Source: a virus
Virus record (IMG/VR): IMGVR_UViG_3300031787_000092
Coordinates: 1-64,000 of that record
Direction: 5' to 3' (one strand)
DNA length: 64,000 nt
Shown: positions 30,993 through 39,891 of the stretch, one piece after another
Position numbering within the stretch: the first letter of the stretch is position 1
Layout of the letters: every line of letters begins with the position of its first letter
Notes under the pieces: model-generated
Seen by the model: the letters and a program-made list of their open reading frames with translations, nothing else
What the model was told of the DNA's origin: nothing
Database searches by the model: none
Translations under genes and position numbers: made by a program

Positions 30993-33900
30993 ATGGCAAA
31001 TAGATTAGTAATACGAGGTGGTCAAAAGTTACTTGGAACAGTTGGTTCTGGTACTGGCGATCCTATATTAACAAGAGATGCTACAACCAAAGAAGTTGGT
31101 GAAATTCCAGCTATTGATCCTTCTGTATATTTAAGTACAGGACTTAATTCTGGACAATTATTTGTAGGTAATGCTTCTAACTTAGCTCAAGCTAGAACAA
31201 TTACAGGAGCAATATCTTTTAATAATACAGGAGTAGCTTTGTTAGGTTTAGATATAATTACTGACGCTAATATCTTTAGCGGAGCAGGTATATCTTACAG
31301 TAAATTAAATTTGGCAAATCAAATAGTTAATAATGATATTTCATTATTTGCTAGTATTACTAGAACTAAATTAGCTTCTGGTAACATTAACAGGATACTT
31401 ATTAATAACGGTGCTGGAGTATTTTCAGAACAAGCTGCAATTACAGGAAATAGATTACTCATATCAGATGCTAATGGATTACCAATAGCTTCTAGTATTA
31501 CAGATACAACAGCAGCTTTTCTTGATCCAACTTCTTCTGTTCAAACACAATTAAATAATAGACTTTTATTTAGTTCAACAATAACTCCTGTTGAAGGAGA
31601 TTTAGTATATTATAACGGCTCAACTTGGAATAGATTACCAAGAGGTACAAGTGGACAGTATTTAGCTGCTACTGCAAGTACTATAAACTGGGTAACTGTT
31701 CCTAATGGTATGCCTGTTGGAGGTACTACTAATCAATATTTAAAGAAAAATTCTGGAACAGATTTTGACACTTCATGGGATACTTTATCAATAAGCGATA
31801 TAACCGACATAACAGCTAGTGCTGCTCAAATTAACGTATTAGCAAGTGGATTTTATGATGCTACATCTTCTGTTCAAACTCAAATTAATTTAAAACAAAA
31901 TGCTTCATTATCATTAGGCTCTATTTGGGTTGGTAATTCATTAGGATTAGCTGATCAATTAACACCTGCTACAAATGGACAAGTACTTACTTTAGTAGGT
32001 GGTGTTCCTGTTTGGCAAACTATATCTGGTACAGGTACAGTAACAGCTATTAGTGGTAGTGGAGGAACTACAGGATTAACATTAACTCCTGGAGTTGGTA
32101 CACCTATTACATCTTCTGGGACACTCAGTTTAGGAGGTACATTGATAGCAGCTAATGGAGGTACTGGATTTGCTTCTTACGGAGTAGGTGATATACTATA
32201 TGCTAATACAACAACTACTTTAGCTAAACTAGCTGCTGGAACTAATACCCATATATTAACACTAGCTGGTGGTGTGCCAACATGGTCTGCTCCTATCACT
32301 CAAATCTCTGGACTCACCTCTGGTAGAGTAACGTTTGCAACGTCTGCAACTACGATAGGAGATGACGCTAACCTTGTTTGGGATGGGGCTAACAAACGAC
32401 TTGATCTGCGGACAGCTTCCAGAATAAGGTTTCAACGAAATGACAATTTGTTGAATTTTGAAATGGGGGTGATCGACCCAATAGCTACAAATGATTTCAT
32501 TATCAACGCAGTTACTTCTCCAACTGGTTTTCAATTTCAACAAGCAGGCACTACAACCTTTGGAATCACCAACCTTCAAAGATTTAACTTTAACAATAAA
32601 GTATTTTTCAACACCTTCACCGGATCGGCTCTTGCTGATTTTCAAAGCACCAATCAGGGTCTAGTATTGCCGAGGGCTTTAAGATCGGCAATTACAACGC
32701 CCGAAAATGGTATGTTGACGGTAGATACCAACGTGCCTTATTTCCATAACGGTACAAGTTGGATTAATTTATTAGGTGGTGGTGGAGGTATAACTAATAC
32801 AGCAGCTACCAATGAAATACCAAAAAGTAATGGCACTAATATAGTTCCAAGTGGAATATTTACAACTACATCAGGAATCATTACTACCGGAATTTGGAAT
32901 GGAACCGCTATTAATCCTAATTATGGTGGAACAGGTCTTACTGGATTAGGATTACCTCTACAACAAATTAGAGTAAATGGAGCAGGTACAGCATTTGAAT
33001 ACTTTAGTCCGCCAGCAGGGACGAGTTTATCTGCTCTTACATCGGGTACATCAAATAACTCATTTGATAATGGTGGAGCAACACACACTTGGTCATGGAA
33101 CTCATTGACCAACACAAAAGGATTCCTAATAAGCTCTAACTCTCCAAACGCATCAGTAAATGCACAAAGATTATTCAATGTTGAATTAAGTGGAGCAAAC
33201 TTTAATAGTTCAGAGATAACCTATGCAGCAAGTGTATCTAATACACACACTGGTACTTCCTCAACAAACGTAGCCCTTAATTTATTAGCAAGTGGAGGAA
33301 CTGTAAATAGAGCTTTGAATATTGCTGCTGGTGAGATTGCTCTTAATGAATCAGCAGGAACTAGCGGTCAGGTTTTAACAAGTCAGGGAGCTAACGCTAC
33401 TCCTATATGGGCTACACCTTCTGGTGGAGTATCTGGACTAACTTCTGGTAGAGTAACCTTTGCAACTTCTGGGACAACGATAGGTGATGACGCAGCATTT
33501 ACTGTTGATGCCACAATAGGGAGGTTAAATGTAATAAAATCCCAAAGCTCGGGAACTAACATAGTATTAGCAAACACCTCAACAGCTAGTTCCTCTAGTG
33601 CAACATTTGTTGCGGCAAACGATGCTGGTCTCCTAAACGTTCTTCAATTTGGTGTTTTAGGGATAAACTCTCCAACATCAGGTATATTTGCGCCAGATAT
33701 ATCGTTAGTTCGATCTACTGTATTAGGCGGTCTAAACATAGGCTCTACAAATAGCGCTCAAGTATCTTTTTACACAAATAATGTAAGACGCGGTGGTTTT
33801 TTAGCAGGTGGAAATTTTGACTTTGTAAACTCCGTTTCTGTTAATGGGAGTACAGCCATAGGCGCAAGCACTGCTTTAGATATACAAGGCACAACAAAAG

Positions 33901-34823
33901 CTTTAAAAATTGGATCAGCTACTATAGCGTCAATTGTTACGCCTCTTTCTGGTCACATTACAAACGACACCAACGTTCCATACTTTCATAACGGTACAAG
34001 TTGGAATGCAATAGTCACCCTTAACACGAATGGTGATTTAAGTTTAAACGGAAACATAACAGCAACAGGAACAATTAATTCTTTTGGAAGTTCAGTTAAT
34101 AATCAAAGTTATTTAAATATTATTAATCCAAATAGCGGATCAAGTGCAGCTAATGGATTGCTTATAGGGAATGACATATCTAACAATAGTGGGGGTCTTG
34201 TTTTTACATCTTCTACTAATAACACTCTTTTAGGAACCCCCGGCGCAAATTCATTAACATTATATACACTTTCTGCTGGTCAAAAACTAGCCTTTGCTAC
34301 TGTTACTAATGTAAGACAAATAATAGAAGCTAATGGTAACATTAGTCTATTCAGACCTTATTCACCAGAATCTTATGGAGGCGGTGTAAAAACATTGTAC
34401 TTTGATCATGCAACAACTAATCCATCAACATCTGTAACAGGTGGTGGAGTAATGTTTGTAAAATCAAGTGATAGTAAACCGTACTGGTGGACAGGAACTA
34501 CCGAGTATGCAATGACTGGTGGTGGTGGTGCATCTAACTCATCTGTATCAACAGTAAGTACAAGTACTGCATTAACAATAACAGGTATTGACCAAATAGT
34601 AAGAGGAAATTTATCTGCGAATATAACCACAACTTTGCCTACAGCAGTTGGAAATAGTGGCTATAAAATATGGTTTAAGCGAGTAGATGCAACAGCATTT
34701 ACTTGGACAATAGACGCGGAAGGTTCAGAAACAATAGATGGATTTTTAAATTTTATAATATCTGGACAATGGACAATGTTTGGAATATATAGTAATGGAA
34801 CAAATTGGGAAGTATTAAATTAA
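30993..34823 (+). CDS. Large repeat-containing tail fibre protein (1276 aa)
   Basis: A Gly/Thr/Ser/Asn-rich beta fibre built from modules of the GTSGQVL / SGLTSGRVTFATS type. A 21-residue block occurs twice nearly unchanged (residues 439-459 and 814-834), as does VPYFHNGTSW (from residues 581 and 995). The first 120 residues share a module with the previous fibre. The C-terminal region (STALTITGIDQIVRGN and onward) looks like a globular tip. From about 32280 to 32770 and again after 33400 the DNA uses CTG, CGG, CGA, TCG and CCG codons that are rare elsewhere, consistent with recombination among fibre genes. Confidence 0.75.
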   Translation: MANRLVIRGGQKLLGTVGSGTGDPILTRDATTKEVGEIPAIDPSVYLSTGLNSGQLFVGNASNLAQARTITGAISFNNTGVALLGLDIITDANIFSGAGISYSKLNLANQIVNNDISLFASITRTKLASGNINRILINNGAGVFSEQAAITGNRLLISDANGLPIASSITDTTAAFLDPTSSVQTQLNNRLLFSSTITPVEGDLVYYNGSTWNRLPRGTSGQYLAATASTINWVTVPNGMPVGGTTNQYLKKNSGTDFDTSWDTLSISDITDITASAAQINVLASGFYDATSSVQTQINLKQNASLSLGSIWVGNSLGLADQLTPATNGQVLTLVGGVPVWQTISGTGTVTAISGSGGTTGLTLTPGVGTPITSSGTLSLGGTLIAANGGTGFASYGVGDILYANTTTTLAKLAAGTNTHILTLAGGVPTWSAPITQISGLTSGRVTFATSATTIGDDANLVWDGANKRLDLRTASRIRFQRNDNLLNFEMGVIDPIATNDFIINAVTSPTGFQFQQAGTTTFGITNLQRFNFNNKVFFNTFTGSALADFQSTNQGLVLPRALRSAITTPENGMLTVDTNVPYFHNGTSWINLLGGGGGITNTAATNEIPKSNGTNIVPSGIFTTTSGIITTGIWNGTAINPNYGGTGLTGLGLPLQQIRVNGAGTAFEYFSPPAGTSLSALTSGTSNNSFDNGGATHTWSWNSLTNTKGFLISSNSPNASVNAQRLFNVELSGANFNSSEITYAASVSNTHTGTSSTNVALNLLASGGTVNRALNIAAGEIALNESAGTSGQVLTSQGANATPIWATPSGGVSGLTSGRVTFATSGTTIGDDAAFTVDATIGRLNVIKSQSSGTNIVLANTSTASSSSATFVAANDAGLLNVLQFGVLGINSPTSGIFAPDISLVRSTVLGGLNIGSTNSAQVSFYTNNVRRGGFLAGGNFDFVNSVSVNGSTAIGASTALDIQGTTKALKIGSATIASIVTPLSGHITNDTNVPYFHNGTSWNAIVTLNTNGDLSLNGNITATGTINSFGSSVNNQSYLNIINPNSGSSAANGLLIGNDISNNSGGLVFTSSTNNTLLGTPGANSLTLYTLSAGQKLAFATVTNVRQIIEANGNISLFRPYSPESYGGGVKTLYFDHATTNPSTSVTGGGVMFVKSSDSKPYWWTGTTEYAMTGGGGASNSSVSTVSTSTALTITGIDQIVRGNLSANITTTLPTAVGNSGYKIWFKRVDATAFTWTIDAEGSETIDGFLNFIISGQWTMFGIYSNGTNWEVLN
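32307..32369 (+). repeat. Fibre repeat copy 1 (21 codons)
   Basis: Encodes SGLTSGRVTFATSATTIGDD plus Ala. The second copy at 33432-33494 differs at one residue (S-A-T versus S-G-T). It lies within the 1276-aa fibre gene, 1125 bp (375 codons) from its partner. Confidence 0.8.
33432..33494 (+). repeat. Fibre repeat copy 2 (21 codons)
   Basis: Near-identical at the protein level to 32307-32369, with several synonymous differences. This suggests an old or recombined duplication held under selection for the protein sequence. Confidence 0.8.
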
Positions 34824-34835
34824 AAAATTGAAATT

Positions 34836-36983
34836 ATGAATGGATATGTGCCAAATGCAATACAAACAATACAGAGTGATTTTGCCCCACAAATAGCACC
34901 GAGTGGTAATATTACACCTGTACCATTAAGGCAAGACCCTGATGGTAACTTACTAGTAAGAAGTACATCTTTAACTGATGAAGGTTCAATTAGAGCTAAT
35001 TTTGCTAACACTTCTATAGCAGTTAGTGTAGGAACTATTACACTAACAAATAATTCTAATGTACTAACAGGTACAAACTTTGCGCAATATGATCTCCATG
35101 TAGGAGATCATGTAAAGTTAGATGCTGACTCAGAAAGTGCTTGGGCTCAAATTGATTATTTTGAAACTGCTAGTAGAGCAATACTTGTAAGTAATTATAC
35201 AGGAACAGGTGGAACATCAGCAGGATCAAGAGCTTATTTCAGACCCACTACTGGTTCAGGTGGCAGTATATCAGTAGCCTCTGGTCAATTAACAATAGCT
35301 AGTGGTGGAACATCAGCAGCTATTACAGGTGTTGAAAGAGTAATAGATTATTCTCCTCTAATATTTAGAAGTCGTGTTTCTATCTCACAAAGAGTAGCAA
35401 ATCAGCAGATACGAATGGGATTAAAAGACCCTTCTGCCACAGTAAAATATTTTTCTAGGTTTGTTGCAAGCGGTACAACGAACACGGTAATAGATTGTGT
35501 TACTGCCAGAAATCCAACTACCACACCTTCAGGATCTGAAACACAAACAACTACTGTAACCTTGCCAAGAGGCGTGACTACAGCAGTATTGAATGATTAT
35601 AGAATTGAACAGCTTGTAGAAGTCTGTAGATTCTTTATAAATGGTGTATTGGTTGCATCTCATTTTAATGTATTACCACAACAATATGATGAACTAGAAG
35701 CTCATATTGAGGTAGAAAATACTGGTGCGGCAAGTAATACAAACATTGTAGTAGATTACATTGTGGTTAAAAACCATAATAAACAAGAAGTAGCAATTTT
35801 AAGTGAGGCTGATTCTATTGTTGCTAACCAACCAACTCTTGAAATAGCTAACTTTACACAAACGGGAGTAATTGCTATTAATACAGATATTCAAATAATT
35901 GATTGTAGGCAATTACGATCAGTAAATGTTCAAATAACTTCTATTGGTACTACTGGTAGAATAGATTTCTTTTTAACAAATGATTTATCCGTTGTAGGAA
36001 CAGCTATACTAGCTTATCCTATTGGTGGAGCAGCCGCAGTTATAACTACTTTAGCAGCAGGTATGTGGAATATTTCTACTAACGGAGGAGGATATTTACG
36101 TGTAAGAATGGGTGTTGCTACCACAGCAGGTACTACTACTGTATTTATCACAGGTTCTCAAATGCCCGTACCAATATCAGCACCAACTACTCAATCAGTA
36201 TCAGGTACAGTTGCAGTAACAAGCACTACTTTATCAGGTGGTCAAACTGCTCATAGTACTGCTGCTACTGGTAATCCATTAAGAACTGGTGGTAAAGTAC
36301 AACCAACTACAATAGCAGCACAAGATACAACTTTAGTTACAAATGATACGTCAGATACTTTTGTTTCATCATCAGGACAAGCAATAATAAAACCTTTTGG
36401 TACTTCTGAATTAGATTATTATCATGCTGTATTACCCGTAGTAACAACAACTACTCCACAAAGTATTGTAGCAGCAGCAGGAACGGCTTTAATTAGAAAT
36501 TACATCACACAATTAACAGTTCAAACAGATACTTTAGGAGTAGCAGGTAATATGTTTATCTTAGATAATCAAGGTGCAATAGGTACTTCTGTAACAATAG
36601 CTACTCCGGGTGTATTTACAAGTACAGCACATGATTTAAGAATTGGTGATTGTATAATTTTTACAGCTATTGGCACTATTACTGGTATTTCAATTAATAC
36701 AATGTATTTTGTAACAGCAGCAAACTTAGCAACTACAACATTTTCGATAGCATTAACTCCAGGGGGTACAGCAATACAGATAACAGGTGCTACTTCAGCA
36801 TTTACATTCTACAGAGTTTTTTATATGTTTAGATTAAATACAGCAGCTTTAGCAACTCCTGTTACAATTATGCCAGTTAACCCGTATAAAGGAATTGCAA
36901 ACTCTAATCTAAACGTTTATTTCCCCGCTTCTTTACTTACTGGAGTAGTATATCTGAACATAAATGGTTATAGAGGATTTTAA
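34836..36983 (+). CDS. Receptor-binding / tail spike candidate (715 aa)
   Basis: A beta-rich Thr/Ala/Gly protein following the large fibre. The N-terminus (VPNAIQTIQSDFAPQIAPSG) may be an attachment peptide. Residues 120-310 read like a jelly-roll or lectin-type domain (RVIDYSPLIFRSRVSI, then FFINGVLVASHFNVL and HIEVENTG). The middle contains Thr/Ser-rich linkers, and the C-terminal 200 residues contain strands such as HDLRIGDCIIFTAIG. Codons are less AT-biased than in the replication genes. Role in host binding is inferred from position in the fibre block and composition. Confidence 0.6.
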   Translation: MNGYVPNAIQTIQSDFAPQIAPSGNITPVPLRQDPDGNLLVRSTSLTDEGSIRANFANTSIAVSVGTITLTNNSNVLTGTNFAQYDLHVGDHVKLDADSESAWAQIDYFETASRAILVSNYTGTGGTSAGSRAYFRPTTGSGGSISVASGQLTIASGGTSAAITGVERVIDYSPLIFRSRVSISQRVANQQIRMGLKDPSATVKYFSRFVASGTTNTVIDCVTARNPTTTPSGSETQTTTVTLPRGVTTAVLNDYRIEQLVEVCRFFINGVLVASHFNVLPQQYDELEAHIEVENTGAASNTNIVVDYIVVKNHNKQEVAILSEADSIVANQPTLEIANFTQTGVIAINTDIQIIDCRQLRSVNVQITSIGTTGRIDFFLTNDLSVVGTAILAYPIGGAAAVITTLAAGMWNISTNGGGYLRVRMGVATTAGTTTVFITGSQMPVPISAPTTQSVSGTVAVTSTTLSGGQTAHSTAATGNPLRTGGKVQPTTIAAQDTTLVTNDTSDTFVSSSGQAIIKPFGTSELDYYHAVLPVVTTTTPQSIVAAAGTALIRNYITQLTVQTDTLGVAGNMFILDNQGAIGTSVTIATPGVFTSTAHDLRIGDCIIFTAIGTITGISINTMYFVTAANLATTTFSIALTPGGTAIQITGATSAFTFYRVFYMFRLNTAALATPVTIMPVNPYKGIANSNLNVYFPASLLTGVVYLNINGYRGF

Positions 36984-36997
36984 ACAATTAATACAAT

Positions 36998-37279
36998 ATG
37001 GCACAATTAAGAATTAACATTAAGAACAATGTTTTGGATGAAACATTAGATTATCTAATTTATCATTTTACTAACGGAGGTAGTTATAAAGCTACTATAC
37101 CTGATGTAAATAGTAGTATTGAAAATCCTTTACCTGATGTAGCTAATCCTGTTAGTAAACAAGATACTGCTGAACAACATCTTTCAGATTTTATACGTGC
37201 TATTTATAACACACAAGATAAACGCGTAAAAGTTAAAAATTTTGAACAAAATGTTGTTAACACTAATCCTATAGGTTAA
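36998..37279 (+). CDS. Small hypothetical protein (93 aa)
   Basis: A soluble protein between the spike candidate and the putative endolysin, 14 nt after the former. The sequence IKNNVLDETLDYLIYHF followed by an Asp/Pro-rich middle shows no recognised motif. It could be a fibre chaperone or minor tail component; this is context only. Confidence 0.5.
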   Translation: MAQLRINIKNNVLDETLDYLIYHFTNGGSYKATIPDVNSSIENPLPDVANPVSKQDTAEQHLSDFIRAIYNTQDKRVKVKNFEQNVVNTNPIG

Positions 37280-37284
37280 ATAAT

Positions 37285-37839
37285 ATGAAAAATTATACAA
37301 TACAAGAAATAAAAAGTAGATTTAATACATTCGGATTTAAATGGTTTCCATTTCATATTGTAGGTATTAGATCAACAGCAGATAAACCTAATGAATTTGA
37401 TGATAAGATTTATCTTGTTATAGGAGATATTCTATTTGAATATCCTGCTACAACAAATCCTGGAACATTTTATCTAATGGTAAAGAATTGGTTAAATCCT
37501 AAAGGAGCTTTTATACTAAAATCTAATGAACAATATGTAGATTGTTGGACTTTTGGAAAACATAGAGGTAAATATGATGCTTTAGTTCAATGTAAAGATT
37601 TAAAAGGCTACAGAGATAATGATAATGATAATAAATCAGAAGAACTAGGACAATTACTTATAGCTCCTCCAAGTACAGGAATTAATATTCATAGAGCCGC
37701 AGAAAGTGTTAGAACTTGGTGGATAAATAATTATAGTGCAGGTTGTCAAGTAATAGCTGACAAGTGGATAGATTTTATTACAAGATGCCAAAATTCTAGA
37801 CGTAATTTCTTTACATACACTTTATTAAATGAATTTTAA
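37285..37839 (+). CDS. Putative endolysin, L,D-transpeptidase/YkuD-like (184 aa)
   Basis: Residues 132-155 contain GINIHRA (H136) followed 15 residues later by SAGCQV (S151, C154), the His and Ser-x-Gly-Cys arrangement of the YkuD/L,D-transpeptidase catalytic site. Upstream segments VGIRSTADKPNEFDDKIYLV, TTNPGTFYL and GKHRGKYDALVQ recur in phage lysis proteins I know as an endolysin family; YRDNDNDNK adds a possible cation-binding loop. There is no signal peptide, so a holin would be required. It starts the lysis region and is followed by membrane and spanin-like genes. Peptidoglycan cleavage is inferred. Confidence 0.6.
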   Translation: MKNYTIQEIKSRFNTFGFKWFPFHIVGIRSTADKPNEFDDKIYLVIGDILFEYPATTNPGTFYLMVKNWLNPKGAFILKSNEQYVDCWTFGKHRGKYDALVQCKDLKGYRDNDNDNKSEELGQLLIAPPSTGINIHRAAESVRTWWINNYSAGCQVIADKWIDFITRCQNSRRNFFTYTLLNEF

Positions 37840-37840
37840 T

Positions 37841-38215
37841 ATGGATAAAGTTTTAAAACTAGAGCAAGAAATGGAAAAACTAAATGATTCTTTAGTTAGT
37901 ATTGAAGATATTCTTGCTAAACTTAATGAAAATATTAAAAAACTTAATATAGGTATATATGGTGATAAAGAAAATGACCATATAGGAGTTATAGAAAGAC
38001 AAAGACAATTGGAAGATAGAATATTTCAATTAGAAAAAAAGTTACAAAATCAAGAAGATAATAATAGAAAAGAACAAGCAATAAGTATTGCAAAAAAAGA
38101 TTTAAAAGTTAATTGGTGGAATATTATTAAATGGATAGCTGGATTTATAAGTCAAGGAGCTATATGGTATTTAATTTTTAAAGGAATTTTACAACCTAGT
38201 GATCGTTTGAAGTAA
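37841..38215 (+). CDS. Coiled-coil plus C-terminal TM protein, holin/haemolysin-like (124 aa)
   Basis: The start at 37841 gives a 1-nt gap to the previous stop; an upstream ATG at 37829 would overlap it. Residues 1-85 form a charged coiled coil, followed by one membrane segment (WWNIIKWIAGFISQGAIWYL). This layout is like XhlA-type lysis accessory proteins. It follows the putative endolysin gene directly, which supports a lysis role. Confidence 0.5.
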   Translation: MDKVLKLEQEMEKLNDSLVSIEDILAKLNENIKKLNIGIYGDKENDHIGVIERQRQLEDRIFQLEKKLQNQEDNNRKEQAISIAKKDLKVNWWNIIKWIAGFISQGAIWYLIFKGILQPSDRLK

Positions 38216-38223
38216 ATTTTTCT

Positions 38224-38231
38224 TATATTTG
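38224..38231 (+). promoter_or_regulatory. Candidate Bacteroidota promoter -7 element
   Basis: TATATTTG fits the TAnnTTTG -7 consensus of the main Bacteroidota sigma factor, 24 bases before the ATG at 38256 in one of the few + strand gaps. A TTTG lies at 38206-38209, but the spacing is shorter than the usual 19-21 bases. TAnnTTTG occurs by chance roughly once per kilobase and strand at this base composition, so support is weak. Confidence 0.25.
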
Positions 38232-38255
38232 ATTAAATTTAAACTAAACTAAAAT

Positions 38256-38741
38256 ATGGAAACTAAAAAATTGCAAATTAGTAAAATTCAAAAAGTTAAT
38301 GCAGCTATTAATCTAATAAAAGATAATACTGATTTAGATTCAAAAATCTCATATAGATTAGGAAGAATGGGAGATTCTGCTGAAAATGTTTTGAATAGAT
38401 TACAAAAAGCTCAAACAAAATTAATTAATGAGTATAATAAACAAAGATTAGCTTTAATAGGAAAAACTAAACAAGAAGATTTAGAACAAGAAGTTATTGA
38501 TAAGATTACTGAATTAAGCAACAAATTAAATGAAGATGTAGCTAATCTTAAAGATGAAGAAGATGAAATTAATGTAGTTGAACTTAAATTATCAGATTTT
38601 GTTGCTAAAGAAGATATTAAAAAGTTTGTAGAAGTAACTGATGGAGATAAAACTAAAACTGAGACAAAAATTATTAAAAAAGATTCTAACTTAGTTTCTA
38701 TTGAATTTTTTAAACTGATGGGAGATTTAATTACTGAATAA
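38256..38741 (+). CDS. Coiled-coil hypothetical protein (161 aa)
   Basis: A very hydrophilic Lys/Glu/Asp-rich protein predicted to be mostly helix, with coiled-coil potential over residues 45-110. It is preceded by an AAACTAAACTAAA leader (38241-38253) and a possible promoter. It ends in a TAATG junction with the membrane protein downstream, so it is part of the lysis-region transcript. No known family recognised. Confidence 0.5.
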   Translation: METKKLQISKIQKVNAAINLIKDNTDLDSKISYRLGRMGDSAENVLNRLQKAQTKLINEYNKQRLALIGKTKQEDLEQEVIDKITELSNKLNEDVANLKDEEDEINVVELKLSDFVAKEDIKKFVEVTDGDKTKTETKIIKKDSNLVSIEFFKLMGDLITE

Positions 38742-39151
38742 TGAAAGAATCTATAATTAAATTTTTTACTAGCTTATTTGTTAATTATCCAGAAGGTATG
38801 TTTTTATATACTGGAGGAATAATTACAATAACTGTAATCAATTTAGTTTATAGAAAAGAATGGGATAGAGGAGCTAAAGGTAAAAACTTATTATGGGATA
38901 TGCCAGAACAAATGTTTGTCATATATGTAAGATGGGTATTACCTAATATGTTTGTAGCTTCCTATTCTCTTCCTCAAGTTGTAACAGTAACAGATTCACT
39001 TCTAGTCTTTGGATCAGGATTTGCATTATATGCTCTTACTGGAAGATGGGGATTAGAATGGCTAGAAAGACTTAGAACAGGTAAAAATGAAACTATTAAG
39101 TCAAGTGAAACAGTAACAATAGAAAAGAAAGATGAAACAGTTTCTAACTGA
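38741..39151 (+). CDS. Membrane protein, holin candidate (136 aa)
   Basis: Two or three membrane segments are visible: about residues 19-38 (GMFLYTGGIITITVINLVY), 57-75 and 80-102 (SLLVFGSGFALYALTG). A charged C-terminal tail of about 30 residues rich in Lys/Glu/Thr follows. Size, topology and position between the putative endolysin and spanin-like genes suit a holin. It is translationally coupled to the gene before it (TAATG) and overlaps the next by 20 nt. Confidence 0.5.
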   Translation: MKESIIKFFTSLFVNYPEGMFLYTGGIITITVINLVYRKEWDRGAKGKNLLWDMPEQMFVIYVRWVLPNMFVASYSLPQVVTVTDSLLVFGSGFALYALTGRWGLEWLERLRTGKNETIKSSETVTIEKKDETVSN

Positions 39152-39500
39152 AAATTTTAAATGGATACTACTAGTAGTTACTCTATTAGTAGTATCTAAT
39201 TTATTAACTGGTATAAGAGTTGATGGCTTATCAAAGAAAGATGATAGGATAATTAGAAACAAACTAGATAGTTTAAACTCAAGATATAAAGAGCTTGAGT
39301 TTTTACATTTAGTAGAAGTAGAGAAAAGACGGAAAATTTTTTTGGAAGATAGTCTACTAAAAGTAGAATATACTAAAAAATCTCAACAAGATAATATTCT
39401 AATAAAAAAGCAGCAATCTGCTATCAACAAATATAAGAATCTCACATCTAAAGTAGGTTTAGCAAAATTAGATTCAGCATACAATGCAGAAAATCATTAA
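39132..39500 (+). CDS. Inner-membrane spanin-like protein (122 aa)
   Basis: One N-terminal membrane anchor (FKWILLVVTLLVVSNLL) is followed by a long charged helical region with coiled-coil character, the layout of Rz-type i-spanins that span the periplasm. It overlaps the previous gene by 20 nt and the next, also exported, gene by 17 nt, as spanin pairs often do. Sequence similarity to known spanins is not claimed. Confidence 0.5.
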   Translation: MKQFLTENFKWILLVVTLLVVSNLLTGIRVDGLSKKDDRIIRNKLDSLNSRYKELEFLHLVEVEKRRKIFLEDSLLKVEYTKKSQQDNILIKKQQSAINKYKNLTSKVGLAKLDSAYNAENH

Positions 39501-39891
39501 AGTCACCCTATTACTCATACTTTTTCAACAAGCTGTCTGTTACGCACAAACAGATTCACTTGTATTAGTTAGACTATCTAGAGTAAATTATTGTAATGGA
39601 AAGATTTATGAGGTAAAAATACTCAATAATAGAGTTCTTGTAAAAGATGAATTAATAATCAATCTTAATCAACAAATCTCAAAGAAACAAGAAGAAATAG
39701 ATTCATATCTTGTAGATATTGATGTTTTTAAGAAACAACTTCTAAATAGAAATTCTGGACTAGAAATATATAAGCAACAAGACCTACACCAAAAAACCGA
39801 AATCAAACAACTTCGGAAAAAAAATGTGGTGCTAAAAATAGGTCTTGTTGTTATATCTGGAATTACTGTTTGGTCGCTTTCAAAACAGTAA
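39484..39891 (+). CDS. Exported coiled-coil protein with C-terminal TM, spanin partner candidate (135 aa)
   Basis: An N-terminal signal sequence (IIKVTLLLILFQQAVCYAQ) is followed by a coiled-coil body and a C-terminal hydrophobic segment (LKIGLVVISGITVWSL). If C19 were lipidated, the protein would have the outer-membrane lipoprotein plus inner-membrane anchor layout of a unimolecular spanin; however, the lipobox is poor (A-V-C). Signal peptidase I cleavage after CYA is the simpler reading. It is last of the + strand block and its end overlaps the convergent minus gene by 29 nt. Confidence 0.5.
   Translation: MQKIIKVTLLLILFQQAVCYAQTDSLVLVRLSRVNYCNGKIYEVKILNNRVLVKDELIINLNQQISKKQEEIDSYLVDIDVFKKQLLNRNSGLEIYKQQDLHQKTEIKQLRKKNVVLKIGLVVISGITVWSLSKQ

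Noticed and set aside
30993-36983. Diversity-generating retroelement acting on the tail fibre genes
   Set aside because: The fibre repeats are suggestive, but no reverse transcriptase gene or adenine-biased template repeat was seen in the window.
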